From NCBI GenBank assembly GCA_004293295.1, contig RDYC01000087.1:1-7475 (forward strand): a DNA stretch of 7,475 nucleotides. Reading direction: 5' to 3'. The notes beneath the pieces are model-generated. The model was not told the origin of the DNA, did not search any database, and worked only from the letters and a program-made list of their open reading frames with translations. Position numbers and translations under genes: made by a program. This DNA comes from Bacteroidota bacterium. Its GTDB lineage: Bacteria; Bacteroidota; Bacteroidia; UKL13-3. This document shows positions 5,932-7,475 of the stretch, one piece after another; position 1 is the stretch's first letter, and every line of letters begins with the position of its first letter.

Positions 5932-7475
5932 CTATTTTTTAATAACTCTTTGTCTTATCCAACCTTCATTTATTTTCAAATCCAATATATACACTCCGGC
6001 TTCTAAATCAGATAAATCCATTTGGTTGTATTCAACAGTTCCTGATGTGATTAATTTACCCTGAATGGAGAATATTTGATACGCACTTACCACTTTATCT
6101 GATTGAACATACAGCATGTTCTCAATAGGGTTTGGAAATAAATTAATCGTAGTTTTTTGTATGTTTTTTAACCCATTACTTTGTCCGGTAATGGTAATAC
6201 TTGCTGTTCCTTCTGCGCCACTTCCGTCTTTAGCTGTGGCCTTTACAATAACAGTTCCGTTATCCAATGCCGTTAACAACCCTTCATTAGTTATTGTTGC
6301 AAGGTCTTCATCGTTAATAGACCAATTCACCTCTTTATTGCTGGCATCTAAAGGAGTTACGGTAGCCAACATTTTTAACGTGCCTCCATTTTGGGTGATG
6401 GTAGATGCACCTGCTTCTCCATTTACCACAATAGCCGTTACTTTTACCAATTGGCCGCTGATGGTAATGCTTGCCGTTCCTTCAACGCCACCTGCATCTT
6501 TGGCAGTAGCTTTTACAACAACAGTTCCGTTTGAAATTGCAGTTAATATGCCATCAGTATTAATACTGGCAATTGCAGCATTGTTTACTGACCAAGTCAC
6601 ATTTTTGTTGTAGGCATTGGTTGGCAATACCGTAGCAATCATTTTGAGGGCACCTCCCAATTGCGTAATGGCGGTGGCATTGCCTTCTCCGGCTACTTGT
6701 ATTGAAGACACTTCAATTAAATTACAAATAGGAAAAATACAATCCGACTCAAAAATGGTGGCGCTGCTGTCTGTACAATTTAACCCGCCATAAATCCATG
6801 CACCTAAGTTGTTTTTAAAGGCCCATGAACCGGTATATTCCCAAGGTTGTCCTGTACCATTTTGGTTAGCATCTCCAAATGTTTCAATCACCTCGCCTAC
6901 TTTAAACAATTCAACGGCATCATTTCCATTTTGGTTAACAACACCATTTGTATCAATAAGCACAACCGTGAAATTTGACCAACAGGTGTTCATATAAGTT
7001 GCCAATGCCGCTGAATCCCGCGTTAACAAAATCTGACTACCCTTGGCTACCGAAATATTCGGGAAACGGTATTCTTGTCCATTTGAGCCATTTCCATTAT
7101 TGGCAATGCCTAATCCATAAATACTTAAGTTAGAAATATTCGAATCAGCTATCAGGTAAATGGCCTTGCCTGATGATCCGCCTGCCGGAGTAATGAAATC
7201 AGTTACCCCTTTAAGGCTTAAATTAGCTGCACACTGCCCACACGATTCAAAACAGGCCATACGAAATGTACTGTCTGATGTTAAAATACCATAACGGTAA
7301 ATTGCATTTCCTGAAGTTCTGGTACACGTTCCTACGGTTAAAAATTGTTCCTGTATAAACGTACCGCCTGATTTTACTTTAAACAGGTATTCGATAGTAT
7401 CAGCAGAAATAGGTACCGTTACTTCCCACAACCCATCCTTATTTACATCAAGCATGGGATTGCAATTATTACACC
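5932..7475 (-). CDS. T9SS-exported surface protein: CBM-like, LTD-like, two Big2 domains, sorting domain (N-terminus outside window)
   Basis: A large secreted protein, partial at its N-terminus. The frame stays open to the window edge (CNNCNP precedes the first ATG at 7455), so that ATG is not the true start. Numbering from it, residues 1-75 (GLWEVTVPISADTIEYLFKV and a CFESCGQC end) resemble the Ig-fold starch-binding-like module that often precedes LTD-type regions in Bacteroidota. Residues about 78-244 form an LTD-like domain, with YGLGIANNGNGSNGQEY, NGNDAVELF, ETFGD and a Cys-rich end. Residues 247-335 and 337-425 are two Big2 (bacterial Ig-like) repeats. Residues 435-507 are a type A T9SS sorting domain: INLFPNP, a central AYQIFSIQGK, then LEAGVYILDL and a basic RQRVIKK tail. 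The mature protein should be released or anchored on the cell surface. The function of the missing N-terminal part, possibly an enzyme, is unknown. Confidence 0.87.
   Translation of the reverse strand, partial: CNNCNPMLDVNKDGLWEVTVPISADTIEYLFKVKSGGTFIQEQFLTVGTCTRTSGNAIYRYGILTSDSTFRMACFESCGQCAANLSLKGVTDFITPAGGSSGKAIYLIADSNISNLSIYGLGIANNGNGSNGQEYRFPNISVAKGSQILLTRDSAALATYMNTCWSNFTVVLIDTNGVVNQNGNDAVELFKVGEVIETFGDANQNGTGQPWEYTGSWAFKNNLGAWIYGGLNCTDSSATIFESDCIFPICNLIEVSSIQVAGEGNATAITQLGGALKMIATVLPTNAYNKNVTWSVNNAAIASINTDGILTAISNGTVVVKATAKDAGGVEGTASITISGQLVKVTAIVVNGEAGASTITQNGGTLKMLATVTPLDASNKEVNWSINDEDLATITNEGLLTALDNGTVIVKATAKDGSGAEGTASITITGQSNGLKNIQKTTINLFPNPIENMLYVQSDKVVSAYQIFSIQGKLITSGTVEYNQMDLSDLEAGVYILDLKINEGWIRQRVIKK
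5935..6153 (-). other. Type IX secretion C-terminal sorting domain (type A)
   Basis: This is the C-terminal 73 residues of the surface protein. It begins TTINLFPNPIENMLYVQ, the usual FPNP entry motif, continues with AYQIFSIQGKLI and DLSDLEAGVYIL, and ends RQRVIKK. These are the three conserved blocks of the type A domain recognised by the T9SS and normally removed on export. It is the strongest sign that the host is a Bacteroidota with a type IX system. Confidence 0.9.
6181..6711 (-). repeat. Tandem direct repeat encoding two Big2 Ig-like domains
   Basis: Two units, about 6451-6711 and 6181-6441, lie at a 270-base (90-codon) period inside the T9SS protein gene. The proteins are closely similar: the ends GTVVVKATAKD and GTVIVKATAKD are both followed by EGTASIT and GQ. 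The DNA is also alike over long stretches, for example gatggtaatgcttgccgttc near 6459 and taatggtaatacttgctgtt near 6184 on the plus strand. This indicates internal duplication and some later divergence. Confidence 0.88.

Noticed and set aside
6116..6613. Plus-strand open frame opposite the Big2 repeats
   Set aside because: Antisense to a repeated coding region with clear Ig-like domains. Its length is explained by the repeat's base composition.
7453..7455. ATG at 7455 as the true start of the T9SS protein
   Set aside because: The frame is open to the window edge, a family-like module is cut at this point, and no signal peptide follows the ATG.
1..7475. CRISPR array, tRNA/rRNA, insertion sequence, terminator or riboswitch
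   Set aside because: Coding sequence fills the window with gaps of 19 bases or less. I saw no short spaced repeats, transposase motifs or hairpin plus T-run at gene ends.

Overview
The window looks like a chromosomal piece of a Bacteroidota bacterium. The evidence is AT-rich DNA, a type IX secretion (T9SS) C-terminal sorting domain, a lipoprotein with an acidic stretch after the lipobox cysteine, an OprO/OprP-type porin, and starts with weak or absent Shine-Dalgarno sequences. I cannot place it more finely.

Every supported gene lies on the minus strand, so transcription runs from high to low coordinates. The order of transcription is: (1) a T9SS-exported multidomain surface protein whose N-terminus lies beyond the right edge (5932-7475); (2) a Calx-beta plus lamin-tail lipoprotein (4959-5912); (3) a DcuC-family carrier broken by a frameshift with an apparent small deletion (3595-4940, two overlapping pieces); (4) an isoaspartyl dipeptidase (IadA) homologue (2465-3604); (5) an outer-membrane porin of the phosphate-selective O/P type (1153-2457); (6) an M14 zinc carboxypeptidase whose C-terminus lies beyond the left edge (1-1150). 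Gaps between genes are 2 to 19 bases and the carrier overlaps iadA, so the set is probably one transcript. No gene-free stretch exceeds 20 bases. I see no terminator, RNA gene, mobile element or CRISPR array.

Four genes make a plausible envelope-spanning route for small peptides or acidic compounds. The exported carboxypeptidase would trim peptides, the porin would pass small anionic solutes, the inner-membrane carrier would import a dicarboxylate-like compound, and the cytoplasmic IadA-like enzyme would hydrolyse a beta-aspartyl-type substrate. This is inferred from gene order and family function. The two upstream genes encode surface proteins and may be unrelated to that route.

Two points stand out. 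The carrier appears inactivated (or misassembled) inside an otherwise intact operon. The IadA homologue keeps all metal-centre residues but has Lys and Gly where E. coli IadA has the substrate-contacting Glu77 and Ser289, which suggests a different substrate.
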